From positions 1 through 64,000 of the forward strand of contig ONEL01000013.1 in the NCBI GenBank assembly GCA_900316835.1: a stretch of DNA of 64,000 bases, written 5' to 3'. The stretch is from an uncultured Prevotellaceae bacterium (GTDB lineage Bacteria; Bacteroidota; Bacteroidia; Bacteroidales; Muribaculaceae). Shown piece by piece: positions 23,700 to 32,204 of this stretch (positions within the stretch are counted from its first letter, which is position 1; the number at the start of each line of letters is the position of its first letter). The notes under the pieces were generated by a model that did no database searches, was not told the DNA's origin, and worked only from the letters and a program-made list of their open reading frames with translations. The position numbers and the translations under genes were made by a program.

Positions 23700-24992
23700 T
23701 TACATTTTTTCTTCTCGGTGAGCGGCATCGCTGAGCAACCGGTGACCTATCTTGCAATAGATGCACTTGCGTGCCTCACAATAGCTGCGCCTGAGCTCGA
23801 TGAGGGCTTGCGAGGTGAGGGCGCTGTCGCAGTCAATGCCAGCTTTCACAAAAGTGTTCACTACCGAGTTGCTCTCGGGGCGAAGGCTCTCAAGCAGGCT
23901 AACGGCCTTGTCGGTGAGGGCATAGTTCCCTGTTATTTCTCCGCGGGCATAGTAGAGCGTGGCAACAGTGTTGATAAGCACAATGTCAATCGACTTGTTA
24001 CTCAGCGCTGGCGTGGGTTTCTCGCTGGGCTTGCCAAAACTGTAGTGATTGCTCCAGTAGCCTGTGAGCTCCACTTGAAACAGCTTGCGCAATTCTTTCT
24101 CTCCATTGGCCTCAAGGATGTCGTTCATGAGCCTAAAGCTGCCCTCAATGTAGTGCGCTAACATGGCGATGCGACGATAGGGGAAGTTTTGTGGCCTAAT
24201 GCGGAACATCTTCCATGCTTCGGGTTCCATAGCGTGAAGCGAGAACTTGTTGGCAAGGAACGCATACTCACGGCACAGTTGCTGATAATAGCTGTCGGTT
24301 CCAGGTGCATTAGGGTCGAGCATTCCCGCTTGTCCAAAGAGTAAAGCCTCAATCTGCAACAACGAGTCGCTGTGCTTGTGTAGCAACCTTAGTGGAGTGC
24401 GACGGGCAAGTCGTTCAAAGGCCTCGTTGTTGATGCCGAATCCCAAGTTGCGGGCAAGTGTCACGTAGCACACATCTTCCCAACTGCCATTGTACATCTC
24501 AAGCAAGTCGCGCACACGCTGCACCTTGCTGTGCAGCCGCTCAAAGGCGAGACGCTCTATCCACTCGGTGATAGTTAGCGTCGGGACCTGTTTTATCACT
24601 CCCTCGCAGGGTAGCTCTTGACGGCTATTTACCAGCAGAGCATAACTGTGGTTAAACAATGGCGACACCTGTAACACCAGTTGGGGGATGCGCTCGCCGT
24701 TGCTACGCATCACGGGAGCATCGTCTTTGTCCACCACATGCAGTATCACGCTGTCGTAGGCTGGGTCGTGGTCATGTCCATGGCGCTTCCAGTCGCTGGC
24801 ACGCACGTGCATCTCCACATTGCCCACCCACAGCTGTCCGTCAATCTCCACCTTGGCATTGAAAAAGTCGGGACCAGCATCGCTGTTTAGCAACCCCTGG
24901 TCTAGCACTCGCACATGACGGCCATCGTTAGTCACCATGTCCTCGCTTCGCCACAGGCGGTGTTGCCAAATGTATTGCATCAACTGTTCCAT
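23700..24992 (-). CDS. DUF2851-family protein
   Basis: The 430-residue cytosolic protein matches the DUF2851 family by its start (MQYIWQHRLW), the NSDAGPDFFNAKVEIDG block (about 36-52) and NVEMHVRASDWKRHGH. The Asp...Glu...His pattern of the first 90 residues recalls nuclease folds, but no activity is established. Near the C-terminus a Cys cluster CEARKCIYCKIG (C-x4-C-x2-C) could bind metal or an Fe-S cluster. A near-consensus promoter box (TACCTTAG) is at 25054-25061. Confidence 0.8.
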   Translation of the reverse strand: MEQLMQYIWQHRLWRSEDMVTNDGRHVRVLDQGLLNSDAGPDFFNAKVEIDGQLWVGNVEMHVRASDWKRHGHDHDPAYDSVILHVVDKDDAPVMRSNGERIPQLVLQVSPLFNHSYALLVNSRQELPCEGVIKQVPTLTITEWIERLAFERLHSKVQRVRDLLEMYNGSWEDVCYVTLARNLGFGINNEAFERLARRTPLRLLHKHSDSLLQIEALLFGQAGMLDPNAPGTDSYYQQLCREYAFLANKFSLHAMEPEAWKMFRIRPQNFPYRRIAMLAHYIEGSFRLMNDILEANGEKELRKLFQVELTGYWSNHYSFGKPSEKPTPALSNKSIDIVLINTVATLYYARGEITGNYALTDKAVSLLESLRPESNSVVNTFVKAGIDCDSALTSQALIELRRSYCEARKCIYCKIGHRLLSDAAHREEKM

Positions 24993-25053
24993 TGCACCAA
25001 GTGCTTTTTACATGATTTTTTCAATCCTTGCTATGAGGTGAAAAAATAATCTG

Positions 25054-25061
25054 CTAAGGTA
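25054..25061 (-). promoter_or_regulatory. Weak -7 box (TACCTTAG) of the DUF2851 gene
   Basis: Seven of eight bases match the Bacteroidota -7 consensus on the minus strand, 62 bases upstream of the ATG. Confidence 0.4.
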
Positions 25062-25161
25062 CATATTTTTTCTATATTGGGTCTAGTTTATTCCCCTTTT
25101 TTCTCTTTTTAAGCAGTTTTTGAACAATTTTTACTTTTAAGAAAAAAATATTGCTTAAAAA

Positions 25162-25193
25162 TTTGGTCAATTAAAAAACTTGACGTAACTTTG
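25162..25193 (+). promoter_or_regulatory. Promoter of tRNA-Phe (-33 TTTG, -7 TAACTTTG)
   Basis: TTTG at 25162-25165 and TAACTTTG at 25186-25193 are spaced by exactly 20 bp, an almost ideal Bacteroidota sigma-70 promoter. The tRNA starts 24 bases after the -7 box. Confidence 0.8.
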
Positions 25194-25216
25194 CACTCGC
25201 AAATCGCAAAAATGAT

Positions 25217-25289
25217 GGTGCCTTAGCTCAGGTGGTAGAGCAATGGACTGAAAATCCATGTGTCCCCGGTTCGAATCCTGGAGGTACCA
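25217..25289 (+). tRNA. tRNA-Phe (anticodon GAA)
   Basis: A complete 73-nt cloverleaf: acceptor GGTGCCT pairs with AGGTACC, discriminator A. D arm has AGCTCAGGTGGTAGAGC, the anticodon loop CTGAAAA gives GAA, and the T arm has GGTTCGAATCC. CCA is not encoded. It has its own promoter and terminator. Confidence 0.95.
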
Positions 25290-25300
25290 CTCAAGAGAAT

Positions 25301-25337
25301 CGCAAGCAGTTGAGTTTTAATTGCTTGCGTTTTTTTT
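25301..25337 (+). terminator. Rho-independent terminator of tRNA-Phe
   Basis: Arms CGCAAGCA (25301-25308) and TGCTTGCG (25322-25329) are followed by eight T. The stretch 25338-25475 holds no feature I can support. Confidence 0.85.
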
Positions 25338-25475
25338 ATGCCTGTCGGTGCCCTACATGATTGTGTGGGGCGAAATGCTCAGCTACTTTCATTGTCGCAT
25401 TTTGTCACACTGGCACTAACTCTCAACTATTCTAGCTGTCGCACTAGGCGTGTGCGCCACATGATTTTAATAAAG

Positions 25476-25514
25476 AAAGCCAGATGCTCACCTACACAGT
25501 GAGCATCTGGCTTT
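25476..25514 (-). terminator. Terminator of secDF
   Basis: A perfect 16-bp stem (25476-25491 and 25499-25514, arm AAAGCCAGATGCTCAC) with a 7-nt loop is followed by a T-rich stretch on the minus strand. It starts 27 nt after the secDF stop. Confidence 0.85.
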
Positions 25515-25540
25515 AGTGTATTAAGTTATAAGAGTGTGTC

Positions 25541-28531
25541 TTATTTCTTGGCGTTTTTATCGCTACGCTTGGCGATTGCATAGGCAACGGGCGATGCGAT
25601 AAACAGTGACGAGAAGGTACCGATTACAACACCCAGAATCATCGCGAAGATGAAGCTGCGAATCGACTCACCACCCAGGAAGAAGATAACGAGCAGTACC
25701 AGCAAGGTGGTAACTGAGGTCATTGTTGTACGTGCCAGTGTGCTGCACAGTGCACGGTTGAAGGTGGTGTAGAGCTCCTGCTTGGGATAGAGCTTGCGAT
25801 ATTCACGCACGCGGTCAAATACCACCACAGTATCGTTCACCTGGTAACCAATAACGGTTAGGATGGCTGCGATAAAGGTTTGGTCAATCTCCATTGAGAA
25901 TGGGAAGATGCCATGCAAGGTGTAGAAGCCAATTACCACAAATGCGGTGAAGGCTACGGCTGCAAGAGCACCCAGTGAGAATGCCACGTTGCGGAAGCGG
26001 ATGAGGATGTACAATGCCATTGCGAGCAATGCGAAGAATACTGCCCAGCTGGCATCGCGTGTCATGTCGCTTGCGATGGTTGGACCCACCTGCTCACTCT
26101 GCTGGATACCAATCTCGGTGTTGGTAACGTCAAACTGGTCGCGAGTAGGCTGGTTCTTAAAGGCACCCTTGAGGCTCTCATAAAGAGCGTCCTCAATTTC
26201 CTTATCTACCTTCTTGCTGTCAACGTCTTTAATCTTATAGTTGGTAGATACACGCACCTTGGTGTTATTATCAATGGTGATAACAGATGTGTTAGCGCCA
26301 GGCAGTTTGTCGGCTACGGCAGCGCGCAATTCAACAGTGTTGACAGGTTGGTCAAATTGTACAACATAGTTGCGACCACCCGAGAAGTCAATACCCAGGC
26401 TCAAGCCACGGCCAGGAATGAAGAACATGGCGATGATAGCGATAACTAGGATAGCTACACAAGTGAAGCTAATCTTACGCTTGCCCATGAAGTCGAATTT
26501 CACATTCTCGAGCATGTGGCGAGTCCATGGAGTTGAAAGGGTCATGTTAGCATACCAGCCCTTGTTTATGAACCACTCAAGCAGAACGCGAGTGAGGTAA
26601 ACTGCGGTGAAGAACGAGCAGCAGATACCGATGATGGTGGTAACAGCAAAACCCTTGATGGGACCAGTACCCAGGATTGCCAGGATGATACCGGTGATGA
26701 TAGATGTCAAGTTAGAGTCGAAGATTGCCGAGAAGGCGTTGCCATAACCATCGGCAACAGCGGCCTTGAGACCCTTGCCGGCGCGAAGCTCTTCCTTGAT
26801 GCGCTCAAAGATAAGCACGTTGGCATCCACTGCCATACCCAAGGCAAGCACAATACCGGCGATACCAGGCAGTGTGAGCACGCTCTGGAACGATGCCAGG
26901 ATACCAGCTGTGAAGAACAGGTTGAGCAACAAACCCACGTTGGCAATCATACCAGCCTTGATGCCGTAGACGCAAACCATGAAGATCATCAGCAGCACGA
27001 GTGCTACAACGAATGAGATGAGTCCCTTGCGAATTGACTCTTGACCCAGCGATGGACCAATCACGCTCTGGCTAACAATGTTAACCTTGGCATCCATCTT
27101 ACCGCTCTCGAGCACGTTGGCAAGGTCGCTTGCCTCCTCGGGGGTGAAGCGGCCAGTGATTTGGCTACGGCCACCGTCAATCTGACCATTCACGTTAGGA
27201 TAAGAATAAACTTGGTCATCGAGTACAATAGCGATTGCGCGGTTGATATTCTGGGCGGTGATTGACGACCAGCGACGAGCACCCTCGTCATTCATGGTCA
27301 TTGATACCACATTACCTTGCAGGTTGTCAAACTCGCTTGAGGCGCTGGTAACAACGTCGCCAGTGAGGACAGCTTCCTCAGGCTGGTGGCACTTGAGGGC
27401 TACCAGAGTGAATGCCTCGGCGCCGTTTGCACCATCGGTCTCAGGCTTAACGCTCCAGCACAGCTTCAGGTCGCTCTTGAGGGTCTTCTTGGCGAGCTCA
27501 CTGTGGATAATCTTGTTTACAGCGGCTGTGTCGCTAACAGCAACATAGCCCACAACGGGCATGTCGTCGCGTGCGCCACCCAGCAGTTGCATAAGATTGT
27601 TGGCATTCTTCTTGCTGGCGGGGGTAGCCTTGGCCTGAGCAGCCTTCTTGGCGGTGTCGACCTTGGCAGCCGCATTTTGAGCTACGGCAGCGGTGTCGCC
27701 CTCGGCTGTAGCAGCCACGGCAGTGTCGGCAGGAGCGGCGCCACCACTTTGTGCGAAGTTGTTGCTCAATGTGATGAGGTCGTTCTTGATTTCACCATAT
27801 TTATAGGTCTCAAAGAACTGGAGATTGGCAGTGCTCTGAAGCAGTGCGGTTACACGCTCGGGCTCCTTAATGCCTGGCAACTCAAGCAGGATGCGACCAG
27901 TGCTTTGCAGCTTCTGGATGTTGGGGGCTACCACACCAAAGCGGTCGATACGAGTGCGAAGCACCTTATAAGAATTGTCGACCATCTTGTCAACTTCTTC
28001 CTTGAGGAAGCTTTCTACTTGAGCATCGTTGGCATTGGGGTTGTCTTTAATCTTCTGCACACGGTTGCGGAAGATTTGAACCAAGCTACCCTCGGGAGCA
28101 AGTTGCTTGTAGTTGCGACAGAAGTCGGCCACAAAGTTCTCGCTACTGGGGTTAACGTCGTCGATAGCCTTGTTAAATTTCTTGTCCTGATTGTTGCCCG
28201 AGAGAACGCGCAGGATGTCGGGAACCGAGATTTGGAGGGTAACGTTCATACCACCCTTCAAGTCAAGACCCAAACCAAGTTGCTTCTCACGCACTTCCTG
28301 ATAAGTGTAGCCTAGCCACACTTTCTCTTTCTCTTTTTTGCTAATAAACTCGTTATATGCTTTGCGATAAGCATCGTTCGACATGTCGACCGATTTAATC
28401 TTTGCAGCCTTCATGGCGATGTTTTCGGCCTGAGTCTCGATGTTGCTTGAAACAAACGAGAACGACAGGTAGAAGATGCATATCAGCACTAACGCGGTAG
28501 CAATAGTTACGATAAAACCTTTAGTTTGCAT
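25541..28531 (-). CDS. secDF: SecDF, fused protein-export membrane protein
   Basis: This 996-residue protein joins SecD and SecF in one chain. The SecD half has an N-terminal membrane helix, the motif LGLDLKGGMNVTLQ, a large periplasmic domain and SGKMDAKVNIVSQ before its transmembrane block. The SecF half begins near KISFTCVAI with SLGIDFSGGRNYVVQFD and ends with VNDTVVVFDRVRE and its last helices. It uses the proton gradient to pull exported proteins through SecYEG. The periplasmic part of SecD has an Ala/Lys-rich insertion of about 60 residues (near 245-305). The gene is monocistronic, with a -7 box at 28650-28657 and a strong terminator. Confidence 0.94.
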   Translation of the reverse strand: MQTKGFIVTIATALVLICIFYLSFSFVSSNIETQAENIAMKAAKIKSVDMSNDAYRKAYNEFISKKEKEKVWLGYTYQEVREKQLGLGLDLKGGMNVTLQISVPDILRVLSGNNQDKKFNKAIDDVNPSSENFVADFCRNYKQLAPEGSLVQIFRNRVQKIKDNPNANDAQVESFLKEEVDKMVDNSYKVLRTRIDRFGVVAPNIQKLQSTGRILLELPGIKEPERVTALLQSTANLQFFETYKYGEIKNDLITLSNNFAQSGGAAPADTAVAATAEGDTAAVAQNAAAKVDTAKKAAQAKATPASKKNANNLMQLLGGARDDMPVVGYVAVSDTAAVNKIIHSELAKKTLKSDLKLCWSVKPETDGANGAEAFTLVALKCHQPEEAVLTGDVVTSASSEFDNLQGNVVSMTMNDEGARRWSSITAQNINRAIAIVLDDQVYSYPNVNGQIDGGRSQITGRFTPEEASDLANVLESGKMDAKVNIVSQSVIGPSLGQESIRKGLISFVVALVLLMIFMVCVYGIKAGMIANVGLLLNLFFTAGILASFQSVLTLPGIAGIVLALGMAVDANVLIFERIKEELRAGKGLKAAVADGYGNAFSAIFDSNLTSIITGIILAILGTGPIKGFAVTTIIGICCSFFTAVYLTRVLLEWFINKGWYANMTLSTPWTRHMLENVKFDFMGKRKISFTCVAILVIAIIAMFFIPGRGLSLGIDFSGGRNYVVQFDQPVNTVELRAAVADKLPGANTSVITIDNNTKVRVSTNYKIKDVDSKKVDKEIEDALYESLKGAFKNQPTRDQFDVTNTEIGIQQSEQVGPTIASDMTRDASWAVFFALLAMALYILIRFRNVAFSLGALAAVAFTAFVVIGFYTLHGIFPFSMEIDQTFIAAILTVIGYQVNDTVVVFDRVREYRKLYPKQELYTTFNRALCSTLARTTMTSVTTLLVLLVIFFLGGESIRSFIFAMILGVVIGTFSSLFIASPVAYAIAKRSDKNAKK

Positions 28532-28649
28532 TTCTTAATGTTATTAATTTATTTTGTTTAATGTTTTTCTTTAGCGATAAAAGGGCAAAGGGGTCTTGAA
28601 TAGCCTGATGAAAAGGCAAAATCCAAAACTTCTTCACGATTTCAGCCTG

Positions 28650-28657
28650 CAAATATA
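28650..28657 (-). promoter_or_regulatory. -7 promoter box (TATATTTG) of secDF
   Basis: A consensus match on the minus strand about 120 bases before the ATG at 28531, implying a leader of around 110 nt. Confidence 0.55.
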
Positions 28658-28732
28658 CAACAATTTATTAATGTGGAAAAATATTTTTCTCACATTTTAA
28701 ATATAATTTATTTATTGTGCTATTCATGAATA

Positions 28733-28771
28733 ATAAAAAACCGTGCTACAGCTATTGTTTGTAGCACGGTG
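28733..28771 (-). terminator. Terminator of the C69 dipeptidase gene
   Basis: Arms ACCGTGCTACA (28740-28750) and TGTAGCACGGT (28760-28770) form an 11-bp stem, followed on the minus strand by a run of T. Confidence 0.85.
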
Positions 28772-28811
28772 AATAGTAATTATGTGATATGTTCTATCTT
28801 GCCGGTGAGGG

Positions 28812-30491
28812 TTATTTCTCTACTTCTTTTACGCGTAGGTAGTTACCGCTTCCCTTAACGATGGTGTTGAAGTAGTCTTGTGTGTAACCGCCAAACTTGG
28901 GCTGTACCGGGCTACCCCACTTGTTACGTTCAAACTTACCATCTTTTTCCTTCTTGATGTTGCCGTCCAAGAACTTGACAAAGAGGTATTTAGTCAGTTC
29001 TTGATACTGGCGGGTCGACTCTTGAGCGGTGTTGACGCTGTAGTTGGTGAGGAATTCTACAGCCTCGGCGGGGTTGTTCTTGTAGATAGCTAGTGCCTTA
29101 GCCTCAACTTGTGGTTGTTGAGCTTCGAAGCTGTCTTCAAGTCCCTTTTGCACACGGCGCACGTCGGGAATCATTTGCGAGTAGCGGTGATAGCACTGGT
29201 TGGCAATGAGGTTGTTTACCCAAAAGGCGGCGTCGAACGAGAAGTTGTATAAGTCGCCATTGCCCTCGCGGTAGCTCTCGGGCACTTCGTTCATGCAGCA
29301 GTACATGGGGTTGAAAACGGCTGTGTTAGCATCGTCAACGCCAAACCAGATTATTCCTCCCACGGGGTCGGGAAGCCATGAACGCATCTGCGAGGTGAAT
29401 ACAAAACCGGTTTGCTGAGTGGCGATAGCGCGCTCGTGGCTGTAGGTTACACTATCAACCTTAAATTCCATTGGGCGATAGCGATAAGGCACGCCGTAGT
29501 AGTTCTTTGCGCCAGGGTCTTGGGTCATATCGTAAGGTGTGCCCTCAAAGTGGTCACGCATCATGTCTTGAACGTTGCGCAGGCTCACTTTGCCATCGGG
29601 CTTGACATAAAGAGGCATGATTTCGGCTCCCTTCTTACCCTCGAGGTAGGGGAGGTAGCGGTCCATGCCACTCTTGTACTTGTTGAAGAAAGCCCATGCG
29701 CGAGCGTCGCAGCCACGCAGTGTGCCATAGTCGGCGGGGCAATAGGTGCGCGAGAAGTCAAAGTCCTCATCCTTGCCGTTGTAGAGACCCATTTTGCGGG
29801 CAAACGATACCACGTCCTTGCTGTAGATGCAGTTCTCCTTGTCCTTGAATGGAATCTTGTGGATGCGTGCCTGGTTGGCGTGGCCCGAGATGCAATCGTC
29901 GGGGATGCGGATAGCTACCCACACGGCACCTTTCTCCTTGCCACCCTTGCCTATCATCTCCATTACCCACACTTCGTTAGGGTCGCCAATGGAGAACGAC
30001 TCACCCTCGCTGTTATAGCCATATTGTGCTACTAGGTCGGTCATCACCTTGATTGCCTCGCGAGCGGTCTTGGAGCGTTGCAGCGCCAGGTACATGAGAC
30101 TGCCATAGTCGATGAGCGCAGTGGTGTCGTGGAGTTCCTCACGTCCTCCCCATGTCGACTCGGCAACGGTCACTTGGTGCTCGTTGATGTTACCCACCAC
30201 CTTGTAGGTGTGAGCAACCTCGGGAATCTCGCCCCAGTACTTGCCGGTGTCCCAATCGTAGATCTTGCGCATGTCGCCCGCCTTGTGGTCGGCAGCGGGG
30301 ATAAAGTCAAGAAATCCGAAAAGGGTGTGAGAGTCGGCGGCATAAGAAATTATGGTAGAACCGTCGGCACTGGCTTTCTTTCCCACTATAAGGTTGGTAC
30401 ATGCGTGGGACTGTAGAACGCCCCATCCCATGAACATCGCCACGATGGCGATGATGCTCATGGCGGTAGTTTTTCTAGATAGATGCTTCAT
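28812..30491 (-). CDS. C69-family dipeptidase (PepD-like)
   Basis: The 559-residue protein belongs to the Ntn-hydrolase peptidase family C69. A hydrophobic signal ends in SHACTNLIVGKKASADGS; Cys31 would become the N-terminal nucleophile after cleavage, as in the family. Further signatures are STWGGREEL, ALQRSKTAREAIKVM and GESFSIGDPNEVWVMEM. Known members split dipeptides. The signal directs it across the inner membrane, so it likely acts on peptides in the periplasm. It follows gldE by 60 nt and ends at a strong terminator. Confidence 0.88.
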   Translation of the reverse strand: MKHLSRKTTAMSIIAIVAMFMGWGVLQSHACTNLIVGKKASADGSTIISYAADSHTLFGFLDFIPAADHKAGDMRKIYDWDTGKYWGEIPEVAHTYKVVGNINEHQVTVAESTWGGREELHDTTALIDYGSLMYLALQRSKTAREAIKVMTDLVAQYGYNSEGESFSIGDPNEVWVMEMIGKGGKEKGAVWVAIRIPDDCISGHANQARIHKIPFKDKENCIYSKDVVSFARKMGLYNGKDEDFDFSRTYCPADYGTLRGCDARAWAFFNKYKSGMDRYLPYLEGKKGAEIMPLYVKPDGKVSLRNVQDMMRDHFEGTPYDMTQDPGAKNYYGVPYRYRPMEFKVDSVTYSHERAIATQQTGFVFTSQMRSWLPDPVGGIIWFGVDDANTAVFNPMYCCMNEVPESYREGNGDLYNFSFDAAFWVNNLIANQCYHRYSQMIPDVRRVQKGLEDSFEAQQPQVEAKALAIYKNNPAEAVEFLTNYSVNTAQESTRQYQELTKYLFVKFLDGNIKKEKDGKFERNKWGSPVQPKFGGYTQDYFNTIVKGSGNYLRVKEVEK

Positions 30492-30551
30492 TTTTGTCTT
30501 GTATTTTAATGGTTTGTTTTTTAAAAAGGAGTAAAAATGGTAGTAGCCGGC

Positions 30552-31895
30552 TTAGCGGTTGATGTGGACTTTTACCTTTGCTATGCGGTATTTCTTTACC
30601 TTCAGCACGGTGAATTCACATGGTCCACAAGTGATTTTTTCTTTCTCTTGAAGGAAGTCGCCCTTGATGTTGAGAAGCAGGCCGGCAATGCTCTCGGCTT
30701 CGTCGCTATATTTTGCGAAATGTCTCTCTTCTAGCTCGGTAACATCAAGGAAGTCGGTTATCGAAGTCTTGGCGTCGAAGATAAATGTGTCCTTGTCTTC
30801 CTTCGTGAAGAATTTTTCCTCGGTGTCATATTCATCGTCAATGTCGCCCACAATTTCCTCTAGCACGTCTTCCATGGTGGCAAGACCCTGGGTGCAGCCA
30901 AACTCGTCAACTACCACTGCCAGGTGTATTTTCTTCTTGCGGAAATCTTCGAGCAGGTCGTCGATCATGCGCGACTCGGGAACGAAATACACGGGTCTGA
31001 GCAGTGAAGGCCACTTGAAGCCGTTGTCTTTCTTGTCGATATAGGGCAGGATGTCCTTGGCATAGAGCACGCCTTTTATGTTGTCGGGGTTGTTTTCATA
31101 GACAGGCATGCGAGAGTAGCCATTGTCAACAATGCATTTTATCACATCGTCAAAGCTGTCCTCTATGTCAATGTCAACGATGTCGATGCGTGGGGTCATA
31201 ATTTCGCTCACGGTCTTGTCGCCGAAGGTGAGTATGCCCTCGAGCCAGTCTTTCTCGTCGGCACTCTTCACGTCGCTCATTTGCAGGGCATTAGTGAGGT
31301 CTTCGGTCGAAATTTCGTCGGCCTTGTGGCCCACAGCTTTTCTCACAAATCCCATGCTCTTGACCATGAGCCTTGAGATGGGGCTGAAGATAGCCATTTC
31401 CACCTGCAGAGCTGGTGCGGCAAGGGAGGCGAAGCTCACATTGTTGTTGGTGGCATAGAGCTTGGGAATTACTTCACCAAAGAGCAGGATTAGGAATGTG
31501 AGAATTACCGTTTGAATCAGGAAATTAGCTATGGAACTATTGAAAGTGAACATTTGGTTCATGGCAAAGTTGAGCACAATAACAATCATGATGTTCACAA
31601 GGTTGTTGCCAATCAGGATGCTGGCAAGCAAGCGCTCGGGCTGGTCGAGAAGGTGCTGAATGCGGCTGCGCTTAGCATCGTCCTCGATGCCTTCAAGGTC
31701 CTTGCTGGTGAGTGAAAAATAAGCAATCTCAGAGCCGGAATTGAACGCCGAGAAGAATAGTCCAAGAAAAGCTGTAGCTAGAGCTATCCAGCTGCTCATG
31801 GTTGGAGCTTGGAATGTGATAGCTGCTTGTGACGTTGTCGCTTGCGTTATTGCAGCGACTAAATTAACAATACACGATAAAGGGTCAGGATCCAA
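30552..31895 (-). CDS. gldE: GldE, CNNM/CBS-domain membrane protein linked to gliding/T9SS
   Basis: The 447-residue protein has an N-terminal CNNM membrane domain (four hydrophobic segments, about 30-190, with FNSGSEIAYFSL), a CBS pair (about 215-345, MTPRIDIVDID and VVVDEFGCTQGL) and a CorC_HlyC C-terminal domain. The start MDPDPLSC and overall form fit GldE, a protein needed for gliding motility in flavobacteria and conserved with T9SS genes. Its start is a TTG at 31895; the alternative ATG at 31799 would lose the MDPDP start I recall as conserved. The promoter at 32011-32018 is divergent from the PorU-like gene. Confidence 0.82.
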   Translation of the reverse strand: MDPDPLSCIVNLVAAITQATTSQAAITFQAPTMSSWIALATAFLGLFFSAFNSGSEIAYFSLTSKDLEGIEDDAKRSRIQHLLDQPERLLASILIGNNLVNIMIVIVLNFAMNQMFTFNSSIANFLIQTVILTFLILLFGEVIPKLYATNNNVSFASLAAPALQVEMAIFSPISRLMVKSMGFVRKAVGHKADEISTEDLTNALQMSDVKSADEKDWLEGILTFGDKTVSEIMTPRIDIVDIDIEDSFDDVIKCIVDNGYSRMPVYENNPDNIKGVLYAKDILPYIDKKDNGFKWPSLLRPVYFVPESRMIDDLLEDFRKKKIHLAVVVDEFGCTQGLATMEDVLEEIVGDIDDEYDTEEKFFTKEDKDTFIFDAKTSITDFLDVTELEERHFAKYSDEAESIAGLLLNIKGDFLQEKEKITCGPCEFTVLKVKKYRIAKVKVHINR

Positions 31896-32010
31896 AAAAT
31901 AAATAGTTTTAGTTACACAATAATGCTTGCTCTTTAGGCAACACGCTGAATGTCAGTTTTGTTCAGTGTCTTGGCAAGACTTTTTCACCACCGTGGTGAC
32001 GAATGTAGGG

Positions 32011-32018
32011 CAAAGGTA
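32011..32018 (-). promoter_or_regulatory. -7 promoter box (TACCTTTG) of gldE
   Basis: A consensus match on the minus strand with a TTTTTG about 19 bp upstream. The leader of about 105 nt contains two adjacent hairpins, CACCAC/GTGGTG near 31988-32000 and GTCTT/AAGAC near 31970-31982. I see no good promoter box for the plus-strand gene that starts at 32205. Confidence 0.6.
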
Positions 32019-32204
32019 GTGATATTTTCGGCATTGGCAAAAAATATTTTGCATAAACTTATCAACACCTATTTCTATATAATTTAATATACAATAAACA
32101 ACCACCATGTAACGTTATTGTTTAGACAGGGTGTATTGTGCCCTGATGTCAACAAAATCATTAAATATAATATGGTTAAAGTTAATCATAACAGCATATC
32201 AAAC

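Noticed and set aside
27386..28315. Plus-strand 309-codon frame
   Set aside because: It is antisense to secDF, with no start region or family resemblance; the SecD motifs are on the other strand.
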